DNA of 64,000 nt from assembly GCA_017893485.1 (NCBI GenBank), contig CM030366.1, positions 97,798,585-97,862,584 of the forward strand. Direction: 5' to 3'. The stretch comes from Hemerocallis citrina. Taxonomy: Eukaryota > Streptophyta > Magnoliopsida > Asparagales > Asphodelaceae. The notes under the pieces are model-generated. The model worked only from the letters and a program-made list of their open reading frames with translations. It was not told where the DNA came from and did no database searches. The position numbers and the translations under genes are program-made. How positions within the stretch are numbered: the first letter of the stretch is position 1; each line of letters begins with the position of its first letter. Below, in pieces: positions 11,770-27,289 of this stretch.

Positions 11770-13093
11770 CTCGTTAGATGAGGACCTTGATTTCATCCTT
11801 GAGGGCCCGACAGTTGTCGGTTTCGTGCTCGTTGTCCCGGTGGATGTAGCAGTAGAACCGTTGGTCTCGTTTCTTGTTGCTGGTCGGTCGAGTGGGTAGT
11901 TAGACGAGGTCCTTATCCTCGATCTCTAGGAGGATGGCTGACACATTTTTTGTCAGTGGCGTATACCTCTCGAAGCGAGGGACCGAAAGGACCCACTTCA
12001 TACTGGTCCCATCTTTCGGAACCTTCTTGGCGGGCTCGGCCTCGTCGGCCTTGCGCTTTCCCTTCCCAGTGATCTCTTTGGTGCCTTCGGGGTTTAGGGC
12101 CTCCTCCGCCTGAATGTACTTCTCGACCCGGTTGAGCAGGTTGGGGAAGTCTAGGGGAGGCTTCTTGGCCAAGGAAGCTTTCAACTGTCCATGTCTGACA
12201 TTGTGTCGGAACGCCGCTGAAGCAATCCCGGTGTTTAGGAAGGAGACAGACCTTGCCTTGGCGGTGAACCTTCGGACGAACTCACGGAGTGACTCTCCAT
12301 CCTTCTGTCGGAGGTCCAGTAATGATGCACTCGTCTTCTCGGCCTTCCTGCTGGTCACGAAGTGGGCCAGAAAGTTGGCCCCCAGCTGGTAGAACGAGAA
12401 GATCGAATAGGGGACGAGCCTAGAGAACCATTCCCGGGTTGGGCCCCGAAGGGTGGCCAGGAAGGCACGGCACAGGAGTGGATCCGAAGTGCTGTGAATC
12501 ATCATGAGGATCTTGAACCCCTCCATGTGATCAGCAGGATCACCCTCGCCGTCATAGGTCTCGAACTAGGGAGGCCGGAAATTACGGGGAATCTCTGCTT
12601 CCAAGATAGGAGTAGAGAAAGGCAGTCGGGTCGGCTTATGACCCTGAGCTGGCATTAGACCACCCTCGCCGAACTGGGCGAGGCGGTTCTCCATTTCCTG
12701 TAGACGTCGGAGGACGGCGACTTCTTGATCTGGTGGGGGAGTGGAGCCGTGAGGATCGTTGCCCCCGGTGCCCGACCGTGAATAAGAGCGGTGGAAGGTC
12801 TCGGTTCGCTCGACCCCTAAGATGTCCTCCAGGACCTCGTTCCGAAAGTTTTGGAACTCGGCTTGTGTAACTGGAGCTTGCTCGGTCGGGTCGCGCTGGA
12901 GTGGCTGTCTCCGGGCTGTTCGACTGTGCTCTGGCTCCCGCTCCCAGGATGACTGCTTGGGATGGTTCAGGACTGAGTTGGAAGCGGCCCCTCCCCTCAT
13001 TCGGCTGGCTTGCAAGTTCTCGATGACGCGGCGTAAGTCAGTTGCGACCGAGCAAGAAGCGCCCGGTCCGGTTCTGGGTTCGCCGTCGACCAT
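11770..13093 (-). pseudogene. gag: Tat-like gag with two in-frame stops
   Basis: A proline- and arginine-rich N-terminal part starts at the first good methionine (MVDGEP, 13093). The retrotransposon gag domain follows, with motifs FETYDGEGDP, CRAFLATLRG, REWFSRL and DFPNLLNRVEKYI. A zinc-knuckle-like CYIHRDNEHETDNC lies near 11800-11850. A TAG at 12568-12566 falls just before FETYDGEGD, where the related copy has CAG. A TAA at 11902-11900 cuts off the knuckle. Both are single-base decay, so the protein cannot be made whole. Beyond about 11770 the frame becomes low-complexity sequence up to the junction at 11637. Confidence 0.8.
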
Positions 13094-13200
13094 CAGATGA
13101 TTAGATACCTGAGCGTTGGCATGGCCTTGGGTGCCATGAAAGAGCTTGGATTCTAGGGTGACGTCCCTGGCGGGGATTGGACTTAAGTCAGAACCGAGTC

Positions 13201-13217
13201 TCCCACAGACGGCGCCA
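13201..13217 (-). other. Primer binding site of the Tat-like fragment
   Basis: The minus strand reads TGGCGCCGTCTGTGGGA three bases after the LTR end. The same sequence follows the LTR of the other Tat-like element (40047-40062). It begins TGG like tRNA 3'-end complements; the exact tRNA was not determined. Confidence 0.7.
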
Positions 13218-13220
13218 ACC

Positions 13221-14057
13221 TGATACGGTTTGTTTTTGGGGTGTGGATGCAACATGTATGAGTTCTTGTAGTTTATATAGTGGAAGTTACGGTATTGGCT
13301 CTGGTCCGACCCTTGGCTGGGGGACCGGCTCAGGAGTAACAGGAGTGAGGTGGGGACCGGGTGCTTGGCTTGGATCCAGCTGCTCGGCTCGGATGAAGAG
13401 GCTCGGCTCAGTCCTGGGTACCTGTACACTGCCTAGAAACACCGGAGAAGTCCTGACGACAGGCCCTTTGACGATCTAGTCAGTCACTGGAAAAGCAACT
13501 GTAGCTAGGGTTTAGGGGGAGAAAGTTTGATTACCTGCAGAAGTATGGAGGGTAGGGGTGTAAAATGAACATGACGGTCCGTCGTCCGTCCGAGTCCGAC
13601 TCGAGAAATGGTCTGACCGTGGACCATCCGAACTATTATACGAACCGAACTCGAACAAATTATTAGGTCCGATTCTTTACCGAGCTCGAGCCGGACATAA
13701 GTCCGTCCGAATATTATTGCGGTCCGATACTTTATCGAGTCGAGTCCGGACTGTACAAATTTTGTCCGACCTACATCGAGCCAAACATAAGTCCGTCCGA
13801 GTAGATTTTCAGTCCGAGCTTGAACATATGGTTGTCCGATCCCGTCCGGTCCGATTTACAGCCCTAGTGTAAGGGGTTTGGTATTTATAGACAGGGGAAA
13901 CGGGTTTGGACCATGTTGAGCCGGGTCAGAACCGTTTGCTCGTGGGCCTGACGTGGTAGAAGCCCATATGGCTCAGGGTTAATCTGATGATCACAGAAGT
14001 ACGGTTTTTTAGGGGATCCGGTGGCCCAGGAGGGGCCACGTCATCTGTACCATATCA
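13221..14057 (-). repeat. LTR of the Tat-like fragment, with a nested hAT-like element
   Basis: On the minus strand it starts TGATATGG and ends CCGTATCA, a short inverted pair. It is 837 bp, or about 520 bp without the insert at 13553-13866. A TATA box (TATAAATA) is at 13889-13882 on the minus strand, just upstream of the insert. Confidence 0.7.
13553..13866. mobile_element. Small hAT-like non-autonomous element inside the Tat-like LTR
   Basis: The ends are inverted: TAGGGGTGTAAA at the left and TTTACAGCCCTA at the right. The 8 bp outside each end (atggaggg, gtgtaagg) agree at five positions, as a decayed 8-bp duplication would. The body is rich in GTCCGA/TCCGGAC words and has no coding frame. 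The terminal sequence is typical of plant hAT-derived MITEs. Confidence 0.55.
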
Positions 14058-15889
14058 CTGCCCTTGTTCAAAATGTCACTAAGGCTTGCACCTTTGTGTG
14101 CATTAGAAAAGGTGCAAAGCACAGGCATCTGGGAAATGCGCAAATCTAATCAGATTAGCCGATTAATCGGGTCAAAATTTAGTGTCTTTAACACGACCCG
14201 ATCCAACTCATAACCCTATTCCACCTTATCCATATCCAACTCGTAACCTCTCAACCTCGACCCTATCTTCTTCAATCTTCACTCCCTCTCAATCTCCACC
14301 TTCATCTCACAACCTCTCATCCCTAACCCCAATCTCAATAGGTCCAGAGTCCTCCTTATTTTTATGGTAGATTTATTCATGAACGATATTTTAGTTTTAG
14401 GGTGAAGGCGAAGCTGGTGTCGAAGACGACTGAGAAGAAGATTAAGGAGGGTGGAGGAGGTGTTGTTCTTACAGCGTAAAGTCGTGAGTTTTAGAGTATT
14501 ATTATTGTCTTTTGATTTTTTAGTTTCTAGTTTTATTTTTTATTTTTGTTGCTATGTTTATGATGGATTTATAGGTCTTTTTGTGGTGTTGAGACCTTAT
14601 ATTCAGTTATAGAAATGATTTTTTAAAAATCTTAGTTGAGTTTGAATAATTTAGCATATTATATGGTAGAATGTTATTTAGTTTGGTTTACTATTGTTTC
14701 GAGGCAAAAATTTGATGTTTATGAAATTTGTATTGGTGGTTTTGGTAGTCACAACTCACTAATGGTTGGGAGTCAAATACAACACGAGTGATTTGAAGGA
14801 ACCATAAGTTCATCAGTTAGTCCTCTTCAATCTGTCCATAGAGTAAACATGCATCTCTTTAAATCTCTTTATATATTATCTCTTATCATACATGATTTAA
14901 ATTTAGCCTTGCTTTACACCTACAAAAAATACAATGTAGTTTTACAGAAATCACTTCTTTGCGGTAAGAAAATGAACTCACACAAGATTATATGACATCC
15001 GACTACCAAAACACCAGTTTGTGACGACTACAAACTTCTCATTCCAAATTATTTTCAATTAAGACAAAATATACATTATATTAACAAACAGATACTAAAT
15101 ACACGACAATGATATATTTTGTTGCTATGATGTTATCTTGTTCATATAATCTTATTTATAAATTTAAAAAACCCTAAAAAGTAATAGTGCGCCTCTCTTA
15201 AGTGAAGCTTATTTCTCAAATTGCACCTTGCACCTCATGCTTTTTACGGAATAGTAAAATTGCTTTGCGCTTTTCACCTTCTACTGCACACACTGAGTGT
15301 GTGGGAAAATAAGAAATACCAAAATCTTCCAAATAACACTTAATCTCCACATACGATGTTATTAATCTCCACATACAATCAAATTCTACTTAGCTTGTTC
15401 ATGGCCAGTCATTTTCCTAGTTTTAGGCTAATTATATAAGTAATAATTGCACAATTCCTAATCAAATAATAATTGCACGATTCTTAATCAAATATATCCG
15501 AAAAATAGATTAAATATACCATACTTTCCTGTAGCATACCTAATTACATGGAGTATAATATTGTAGAGTTAGCAATCTGCTATTACTTTTAGTCTTCCAT
15601 CACACAATTTTGTGTTCTTTCCTTCTTAGTGGGCCATGGTGGTAAGAATAGTTTGTTGATTTCTGCAGCATGCCCCAACTACCCCGGAGAATAGACCTTT
15701 CAATCTTAGATTAATCAAACCAATCAGTACTTGTGGAATAATGACAATGAGACTATAGGATCTAGAGGTCAACAGTGTTGTAGACTCTCTTTCCTTTCCT
15801 GTATAGTATATAGACCATTTTTTAGAGATATGCAAATTCAGATATCTTAATCATCAAAAAAGAAAAGAAAAAAAAAAAAAAAAAACAGT
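14058..15889. other. Intergenic region upstream of the receptor kinase
   Basis: No gene, element ends or tandem array recognised. It becomes AT-rich toward the kinase gene. A TATA-like tatagtatata lies at 15802-15812 and a run of A's at about 15856-15885 lies just before the ATG; the promoter function of either is unproven. Confidence 0.4.
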
Positions 15890-19147
<3,258 letters not shown>

Positions 19148-19515
19148 AATCTTGTCTCCATGTGGTATAAAATCTTGAAGAATATTTAGTTTTTACTTCG
19201 GTGTGTATCTATGAATCACAGATACAGATACGTGTTTCCGTACACAGATACACTGATTTCTCAAACATTGATATCCGGATACGTTAGAATACGCTAAACT
19301 AAAATAATTAAAAATAATTAATATTATGCACATATAAATAGTAAACTAAAATATTCAATTTAATCCAAGAAAATTAAGAAAGAAGAACATGGACATCCCA
19401 TCGGATAAGTTCTAGATATGCTGGTACACACCTAGAGTGAGTATCCATGCTTTATAAGTGTGTATGTATTTCTTTATTCCCCAAATTCACAATTTTTTCC
19501 TTGTTCACAATTGAC
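19148..19515. other. 3' flank of the receptor kinase
   Basis: AT-rich; presumably the 3' UTR and intergenic DNA. A short stretch at 19205-19290 repeats ACAGATAC-like words. No element ends were found. Confidence 0.35.
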
Positions 19516-19941
19516 TAGCATTGGTATAAATACCCGGAATCCAGATCCAATCCGGACCCGCTATTGGACCGGAACCGACCCGGCCTATCCGGGTCTGGGT
19601 TCTAAAATGGGACCTGTTGTACTTTTGGGTTCGGGTCCGCTCAAAAGAGACTCGGATCCGGACCAGTTAAAAAAATCCAAAAAATCAACATAAAAATAAA
19701 TATTCTATCCTCATTTCTTTCCTCCTTCCTCCTCAATTCAAAATCTTCCTATTCCAAACTCAAAACCCATATCTTTTTCTTCTCTCCTTTATTCTAAATC
19801 CTCCGCTCGCCGCACACACTTCCACTCCTACCCGAACGGGTAGGAATACGGTTCCGGGTCCGGGTCAAGATCCAATTTTTAGACCTGTAGGAACCAAATT
19901 CAGATCTGGATAGTGAAGAACCCGACCCGATACCAATGCTA
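19516..19941. mobile_element. Small hAT-like element (MITE) with perfect 8-bp duplication
   Basis: A 426-bp insert with inverted ends TAGCATTGGTAT and ATACCAATGCTA, flanked by the perfect 8-bp duplication caattgac (19508-19515 and 19942-19949). Eight-bp duplications and short inverted ends fit hAT superfamily derivatives. The ends carry CCGGACCC/GGGTCGGG words. There is no transposase frame, so it is non-autonomous. It lies about 370 bp past the kinase stop codon and could affect its 3' end. Confidence 0.8.
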
Positions 19942-19949
19942 CAATTGAC

Positions 19950-20158
19950 AATTGACATCATATGTTCTCTCGTAGTAAATGGCCACCCACAATATTCATG
20001 GGAAAACAATCTCATCTTCACATGACATCTGCTGTAGCCTTTTATCTTTCGGTTTCCTTCATCCTATCATAAAATTTAGCACAAATTCTTTTAGATCTTT
20101 GGTCATTACCGTTCTTCCTTTCAACCATTTTGACTTTTTAACTATTCTTTTAAAGATA
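19950..20158. other. Spacer ending in the LINE target duplication
   Basis: About 190 bp of ordinary AT-rich DNA, then the 18-bp target sequence actattcttttaaagata (20141-20158) that is repeated after the LINE at 27534-27551. Confidence 0.7.
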
Positions 20159-20340
20159 TAGGATGAAGCTCAAACGATCTCCCTTCTCTTCCTCTCCCTC
20201 CTCAACCTCCTCCTTTTAACTTTTTCTTTAGTATGTGGGTGATTAAAGGATCTTTCAAGGAATGGATTAGCAACTCCTCCACCCAACGAGATCCATACCA
20301 CCATCAACAAAACTCATCGGACCTAAGGCTTCAGTCCTCC

Positions 20341-23300
20341 ATGTTATCGGAGCTGGAGCTTAGTGGGTGTGGGTCCAACGAGGGAGTCCGGCACCCACCT
20401 ATCCTCCACCCCCCCCCCCCCCCACTACTGCTACCTCTCTCCCACCCCCCACCCCCCCTCCACATCTGGCCTCACCCCCCAACCCCACTGTCATCCAACC
20501 CGCCCCACCCAACCACCCCCTCCGGGAGGAGGAACCTCCTAGGCTCAGACGATCACGCACTCCGCCGGGGGCACACCGAAGCGCACCTCATCGACATTCG
20601 AGGAGTGGCGTCGCTCATCATCACCGTCAGGAGCTACCCTCGAGAGAACGGGCCCACAGAGGGGGTCCCTCTACTAGCCACGACGGGCGTAATAGTCAAC
20701 CCCCCCCCCCAGTGCCAGCGCTTCCCCTAAAGGCGACAGGGTGAGCGACATCACAGAGATTACAGAGAAACCCACTACAGAGACATTCATTAAAGCCACA
20801 ACTACAACAGAGAGAGGGAAGTTAGCAAGGATACTCACCGCCCCCACCAACACAGAGAGCAGCGGCATCGCCTGCTTCAGCCTACCAATACTTCTCTTCT
20901 AAGAACCACTGCTAACCAACACAGTCCCCCCTCCCCCCGGCCTCACCCAAAACCGTTCACATTCAAAAGAAAAGAGCCCAGTCCCCCCGGAGCAACACCG
21001 ACCACAACCCGCTCCGGCTGACCCCCTCAAATCCATCGTCACCTGGGCCTAAAGAGAGGGTCCAGAGGGGACGCGAGAGGGTGGGGAACAGATTGAGGTG
21101 GGGGTACACACTGAGAGCTGGCAAGTGGTTTCTCGTAAAGGTAAGGGCTTAGCTATGTCATCTCCTCCTCCCCAAAAAGAAAATAAAAAAAAAATAAAGA
21201 AAAGGCAAACGAAGGCCGGTACCATGCTTCAATTGTGGCGAACTAGGGCACTTCCGCAAAGACTGCACCAAGGAGGTACGGTGTCTCAAATGCATGAAAT
21301 GGGGCCATCTCTCATATGTATGCACCAACGTCGTTGAAACTCACCTCGATGAGGAATGCCCGGTCAATAGAGGAAGGCCGCTGAACAACCCCGCTCCGAT
21401 CAGGTTAGCCAACAGTTTGGACATCATCAAGAATGAGGAGAGGTGGTTACGGCAGTGGTGTGCAGTGGCTAGGGTGCGGTCAGGGAGACCTTCCGAGACC
21501 CACCTACTACAAGCTTTGGAAGCTAAGTGGCCGATGAAGGCACACAAAGACTGGGTTGCTAAGAAGGTTTGCCATCTCCAATACTTGGTCTCCTTCCCCT
21601 CGCCAGAGAAAGTAGTGGAGGTTACTGAACTGGGGACTGTGGACTTCGGCCACTTCTCAGTGGAATTTTTACCATGGTCCCTGAGCTTCGGAGCGGAACC
21701 CCCCCCAAGGCGAGCTCTATTGGATTTGGATTCACAATGTGTCGTTGCACTTTTGGAAAAGAGAGGCATTACAAGAGATTGTCGCCGACTTCGGCGCTGT
21801 GGAAGAAGTCGACGAGAAAACGGTGCACCGCTCTGATATCGTCTCAGCAAGAGTGCTTATCAGAAGCATAGACATAGCACAGATGCCGAGATTCGCTAAG
21901 TCTACTCATTTGATGCCTCATACCTCATCTGCTTCGTGCTCGACAGGCGAGCTGAGCCAGGAGTGGAGCGAGTGACCATCACCTCCCCCACGCCACACAA
22001 AGCCCTTAGAGACGACCACTCCTACTCCCAGGTGGTCTCTCCGGCTAGGGACACCACCATCGATGGGGCGCATGAGATCGAGCGAGCGCATAGAGAACTC
22101 ATTAGGGAGGCAAGAGAGTTGGAGCAGCGTCAGAGCCATGTGGTTGAGGGATCAGCGCCGTCGAAGGGATCTCCGATTAGGGTTGGGCGGGAAGGAGCTT
22201 CGTCCAACAGATCCAATGGTCCAGATGTGCGGATTTCAAATTCAAACTCAAGGCCAGATTTGGGAAGTTCGGCAGAGGAGGCCCACCAAAAGGAGGGTCA
22301 AAAGAGCCCCAAAAGTGGAAGCCTTCACATCGGAGTTGGTGGAGTTGGTAGGAGGGAGGACCACAGAGAAATGGCAGACTGCGCAAGCACTGCGAAAGGC
22401 AAAAGCGCGGTGCTTGGCATCTTGCATAACGACATGCAGGGTCGTTCTGGAAAGAGACAAAGTCAGGTGCTGCGAGAGGTGCAGGGTAGGGACACAGGTT
22501 GCGAAGGGGCCAAAAATGGCAAAAATTCTGTGGGTATCGACATGCAAGATGTACAGCACAGTCGAAACCCAAAGAAGCAAGATTTGGTAGCTTTGGAGGG
22601 TGGGTCGAGAGGGGCTTTTTCCATACTGGGATGCACGACGAGCAAAAACCAAGAGGGTGGTAGATGCTCCTCCCAAAGTGGGAGATCCACAGACCCTATG
22701 GCCTTCGCCCTCATGGAGGCGAGAGCTCAAAGAGGAAACAAAAAATGGAAGAGAAGAAAGGGTTGGAAGTTGTTGGCCAGAAGAGGGATTTTGAAGCAGT
22801 CAACGCTTCGGGGAATGCGCGTTCTGATCCAACCGCAGGCCAACCCTATCGAAACGTTACAGGTGGCAATATTCTGCAAGCGGCAGGCGTGCGGAACGAG
22901 GCGGCAGGCGGTATGAACGAGGGGGGTGTTGTGGTGTCTCGCGGAGATAGGGAGAGCTTAAGCGTTCATAGCAGTGTGATCGTTAGTGAGAAGGAGGGGG
23001 TTTTTTTATAATTTTTATAATTGTATTGGGCCCAAAGAGGGGTCCAGGTTAAATTATTCTGTTTTTAGGCCCAAAGAGGGGTCCAACCCACGCTCCCCTA
23101 TTATAGACCTGTCTCCAAATATATTAGTGGGCGCAAACGAGTGCGTCCCAGACTCACCTCACTACGAGGAAGACAGAGAGGATCGACTTAACCTTGAGGA
23201 CGATTGTGTTTACTCAGAGGGAGATTTGTTGGACTCAGATGAGGAGTCAGGGGAGTTCCCGAGTCAGTCACCAGACCTGGTTCCATGCACTTTTCCTCCT

Positions 23301-23642
23301 TCTCAAGCTAAGACCACATGTCCGTCTCAGAGCGATACAGATCTCAGGGGTCACAAGAGGGCTATGGAGGAGTCCTTAGATGACTATTTAGAGATTGCGG
23401 CAGCTGCTAAGGCTGCTAAAACAAGCGTTGGAGGTACAAGCTCTTTCCTAGCATCAATTGTTAATTTTATGACTGATAATGAAATTTTCTATCTAGCCGA
23501 AACATGTGATCTTGTGGTTAATGATATTGATAGAAATGCATGACTTCTCAATCAAATTAGATTGTGTGAGTCTGATAGGGTTAGGCTAATCCTGGAATCG
23601 AATGTAGTTTCGAGTAACGTACCCCCCTCTAATAGTAATTAA
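20341..23642 (+). pseudogene. LINE ORF1 (nucleic-acid-binding protein), frameshifted
   Basis: It begins MLSELELSGCGSNEG, which matches the start of ORF1 in the second LINE. A proline- and arginine-rich region follows, then two CCHC knuckles (CFNCGELGHFRKDC and CLKCMKWGHLSYVC, about 21227-21326). Next is an RRM-like DUF4283-type part (WVAKKVCHLQYLVSFPS, LGTVDFGHF, about 21550-21940), an acidic tail and a conserved C-terminal block (ESLDDYLEIAAAAKAAK). Coding moves between frames at least three times. Two shifts lie at or near C runs (about 20701-20710 and 21702-21709), so some could be assembly errors. A TGA at 23541-23543 falls inside the conserved tail. The frame then runs to a TAA at 23640-23642 that overlaps the ORF2 start. 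Confidence 0.75.
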
Positions 23643-26600
23643 TGGATGCCCTTTTCTGGAACGTTAGAGGCCTGGTTGGGCAGGGTAAACGAGAAATGGT
23701 TAAGGAAGTCATCGCCAGATCTAAGGCGAATGTCGTGGGACTTCAGGAGACCAAACTGTCTCACATGTCTAGACTCAAGAGAGTGGGGGGTTGTCGAATC
23801 TCCGAATGGAGGATGTAACCATCAGTTGGGGCGTCTGGGGGCATCGCTCTAGGTTTTAATCCCAACGTCTTCCGGTGTGTTGACGAATTGCACGAGCAAT
23901 TCTCTCTATCGGTACTGCTGCAGAGAAAGTCCAACCTATGGCTACAATCGGTCACGGTGGTGTACGGGCCCCACACGTCCACAGCTAGAATGGCCTTCTG
24001 GACGGAATTGAGATCTATCAAAACACATTGGCCCCACCCGTGGGTTGTGGGGGGTGATTTCAATATCACTAGATTTGCCTCTGACCACAGGGGCAGAGGC
24101 GCCAGGAACTAGATAGAGAAGCGTTTAACGAGGTCATCACAGACCTGGAATTGGTCGACATTCCCATTTCGGACAGACTTTTCACCTGGTCAAACATGCA
24201 GGCGTAGCCCACTTTAGCCAAGTTAGATAGGGTCATGGTCTCCATGGAATGGGAAACCAAATTTTCTCTGGCATCTGCTAAGTCCCTCCCTAAGCCAACT
24301 TCGGATCACATCCCAATTTTCCTCTCTGCAAGGGAGGATCAACCCAGAAAGCCTGTAAAGTTCCGGTTCGAGAAGGCCTGGTTAGAAATTCAGGGTTTCC
24401 ACCACATGGTAAATGAGTGCTGGTCTCGCCCAACCAGGGGCATTGAGGTGACTACGATATGGTGTGAAAAAGTCAGTAGGCTAAGGGGCAAGCTGCGGAA
24501 GTGGAACCGGACCAGATTTGCCCTAATTTGGAGATCAAAGGAGTCCCTTCTTGAAGGAATTGAGGAACTCGAGAAGACGGAAGAAGCTAGGGACCTTTTA
24601 CAGGAAGAACAGATGAGATTGCTCAAACTCAGACAGGACATTGATCAGCTCTACAGGATAGAGGAAATCAGATGGCAACAACGGTCGAGAGTCACATGGC
24701 TCAAGGAGGGAGACGCGAATACCACTTTTTTTCACCGAGTTGCCAGTGCACGACATAGATCTAACCTCATCCACTCCATCAATTCGGACTCTGGTTTAAT
24801 CCAAGGCGAGAACGAGATTAAGCTGGCCTTCCATTCTCACTACAAGCACCTCTTTGGGTGCAAAGCAGAGTTCAGAACCCCACTTCGGCAAGACTTCTGG
24901 CAACCAGGTACTGGACTGCAATCCATTGAAGCACCCTTCACCGAACAAGAAGTATGGAAGGCGGTCCAACAATTGGGTAAAGATAAAGCCCCAGGCCCAG
25001 ACAGATTCCCGATCATGTTCTATCAGACATTTTGGAAGGAAATCAGAGGAGACCTGCTAAAACTGTTCGATGACTTCTATGAGCATAAACTAAAATTGGG
25101 GAGAATCAATTATGCGGAGGTGGTGCTCATCCCCAAACAAGAAGACTCCCGACACATTGGTGACTTCCGCCCCATAAGCCTACTTAGTTGTTCTGTAAAG
25201 ATCATCACAAAGACCCTAGCTAACAGATTGGGTAAGGTAATGGAAGGCCTCATCATCCAGGACCAGATAGGCTTTATTAAGGGGCGATGCATTCAGGACA
25301 GTATTGCCACAGCTGAAGAGACTATCCACCAGTATCACGCTTCCAATGCAAAGAGCTACCTCCTCAAGCTTGACTTCGAGAAAGCCTATGACTCAGTGGA
25401 ATGGTTTTGTTTGTTGGAAGCACTGGCTAGACGAGGGTTCGGGGACAGATGGATCAGATAGATCCAAACGTGTCTCATCACTAGCAAAATGGCCATTTTG
25501 ATCAATGGTTCGGCAGGTCACCCATTCCCCTGCAAGTGAGGACTCAGACAGGGAGATCCACTATCTCCCCTCCTCTTCACCGTTGTGGTAGACGTGCTCA
25601 GAGCAATGATGACCAGATGCTGTAGAGCAAGCTGGATTGTACCAGTGGCTAAAGGGGCATAATGGCAAGGCTGCTCCATACTTCAATATGCAGACGACAC
25701 TCTGCGTTTTGGCAATGGAGACCTAGGGGAAACTATTGTTTTCAAAAGAATTCTATATTGCTTTGAGGCTTGGTCCGGACTCAGAGTTAATTTCCACAAA
25801 AGTGCTCTAACTTCCATTGCCCGGCCCCTGAAGAGACGCTGGAGCACCCCTCTATTCTCAACTGCTCCGTCAGGAGGTTCCCCATTCAGTACCTGGAATT
25901 GCCACTGAGACCCGGGAGACTCAAAAAGGCGGACTGGCTCCCAATCATTGATAAGGTCCATAAACGACTAGCAGGATGGAAAGGGAAAGCCCTCTCATTA
26001 GGAGAGAGAGTAACCCTCATCAATGAGTTCATGTCTAACCTCCCTACTTATTACCTCTCTTTCTTCGAGATGCCACGATGGGTTATTCAAAGAATCGACT
26101 GGACAAGGAAACGTTTTCTGTGGAAAGGGGTGGACTCAGACCAAGGAGGATATCATCTCATTAGGTGGGAGAAGGCATGCATGAAAAAAATCCATGGAGG
26201 CCTGGGCATTATCGATCTCCGGGACATGAACCTGGCACTACTGGGTAAATGGTGGTGGAAAGTCTTTCACCCCAATGGAGAAGGGTGGCAGCAGTTTGTC
26301 CAGGGTTACATGCGTGGGAATGGTACTAGAAACCTAGGCTTCAGGGTAGGCCCTAGAGTATCTCACTTCTGGAAGGGTATCTCTAAGGCATACGAACCAT
26401 TCAATAGCTGTGTTAAGTCAGTCATAGGCAATGGCAGACTCACTAGTTCTGGTGGGATAAGTGGTGTGTAGACTACCCACTCAGGTCCCTATTTTCGGAC
26501 TTATACGAGCAAGCATCTCTACCATACTATACGGTGGCAGCAGCCTGGAAAAGAGGTGCTTGGAACCCAGCATTCAAACATCCGCTTGACACGGAATCCC

Positions 26601-27289
26601 AACGCAGACTGACGGAACTTCAGGCATACATCTCAAACACTGGTATTGGCTGCTCTCAGGGGCCTGACAAGAAGACCTGGGATCTGGAGAAGAACGACAA
26701 GTTCACGGTACGCTCAATGTACAACCACATCCACTTTAGGGGTTGCACACCAAAATGGTCGAACACTGTGTGGAAAACGAAGGCGCCCCTGAAAATAAAA
26801 GTCTTCATTTGGTTAGTGCTGAACGATGCGATCCTCACCAGGGAGAACCTGGTTAAGCGCCAACCAAATATGGATGCTCATTGTGGATTCTGCCAGGTCA
26901 ACCTGGAAACTAGAGACCACCTGTTCCTTCACTGTCCTAGGAGAAAAGTGGTTATCGTCGAGATCCTCAGTGTTCTAGGGACGCCTTAATACCCTAAGTC
27001 ATACGAAGACCTATGGGTGGGGTCTATATTCGCAACGGAACGAGGGGCTATGAGAGAGGCGTGGTTTATCGCGATTGCCGCTATGACCTGGGTGCTTTGG
27101 CTAGATAGAAACAATCTTGACTTTCGTAGAACTTGCAATTCCATCTCTGGCAATTTAAATCACATTATGCATCTAATTTCATTTTGGGCCAATGTGGCAG
27201 CAGTAGGTCCCAGGGGCAGGATCGCCACAGTGTTTTAGGTATAGGAGTTCGACGACGAGGAGATCGAGATTGGTCCGACGATTGACTGA
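23642..27289 (+). pseudogene. LINE ORF2 (endonuclease / reverse transcriptase), broken
   Basis: The start is MDALFWNVRGL at 23642. The AP-endonuclease part has LQETKL, VYGPH and GGDFN (to about 24330). The reverse transcriptase runs about 24700-25900, with FRPISLLSC, QIGFIKGR, LKLDFEKAYDSV and the catalytic LQYADDTL near 25684-25707. A thumb/connection part follows, then a zf-RVT region (26680-26950, with CGFC...H...C) and a tail near 27200. Breaks: a stop near 23815, a frameshift near 24112, stops at 25459-25461, about 25538 and about 25660, and further shifts to 26530. The likely end by comparison with copy 2 is the TGA at 27287-27289, after two more stops. It cannot encode an active enzyme. 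Confidence 0.8.

Larger units (their letters stand above)
11637..14057 (-). mobile_element. Tat-like Ty3/gypsy fragment: gag plus one LTR
   Basis: On the minus strand the order is LTR (14057-13221), spacer, primer site (13217-13201) and gag, ending abruptly at 11637 where the Tekay-like element begins. The gag is clearly related to that of the Tat-like element at 39467-52152. Its pol and second LTR would lie left of the window if the Tekay-like element split it, or may be lost. Confidence 0.8.

Noticed and set aside
15187..15310. Possible small element with GCGCCT / GCACCT words
   Set aside because: No inverted ends or target duplication could be defined.
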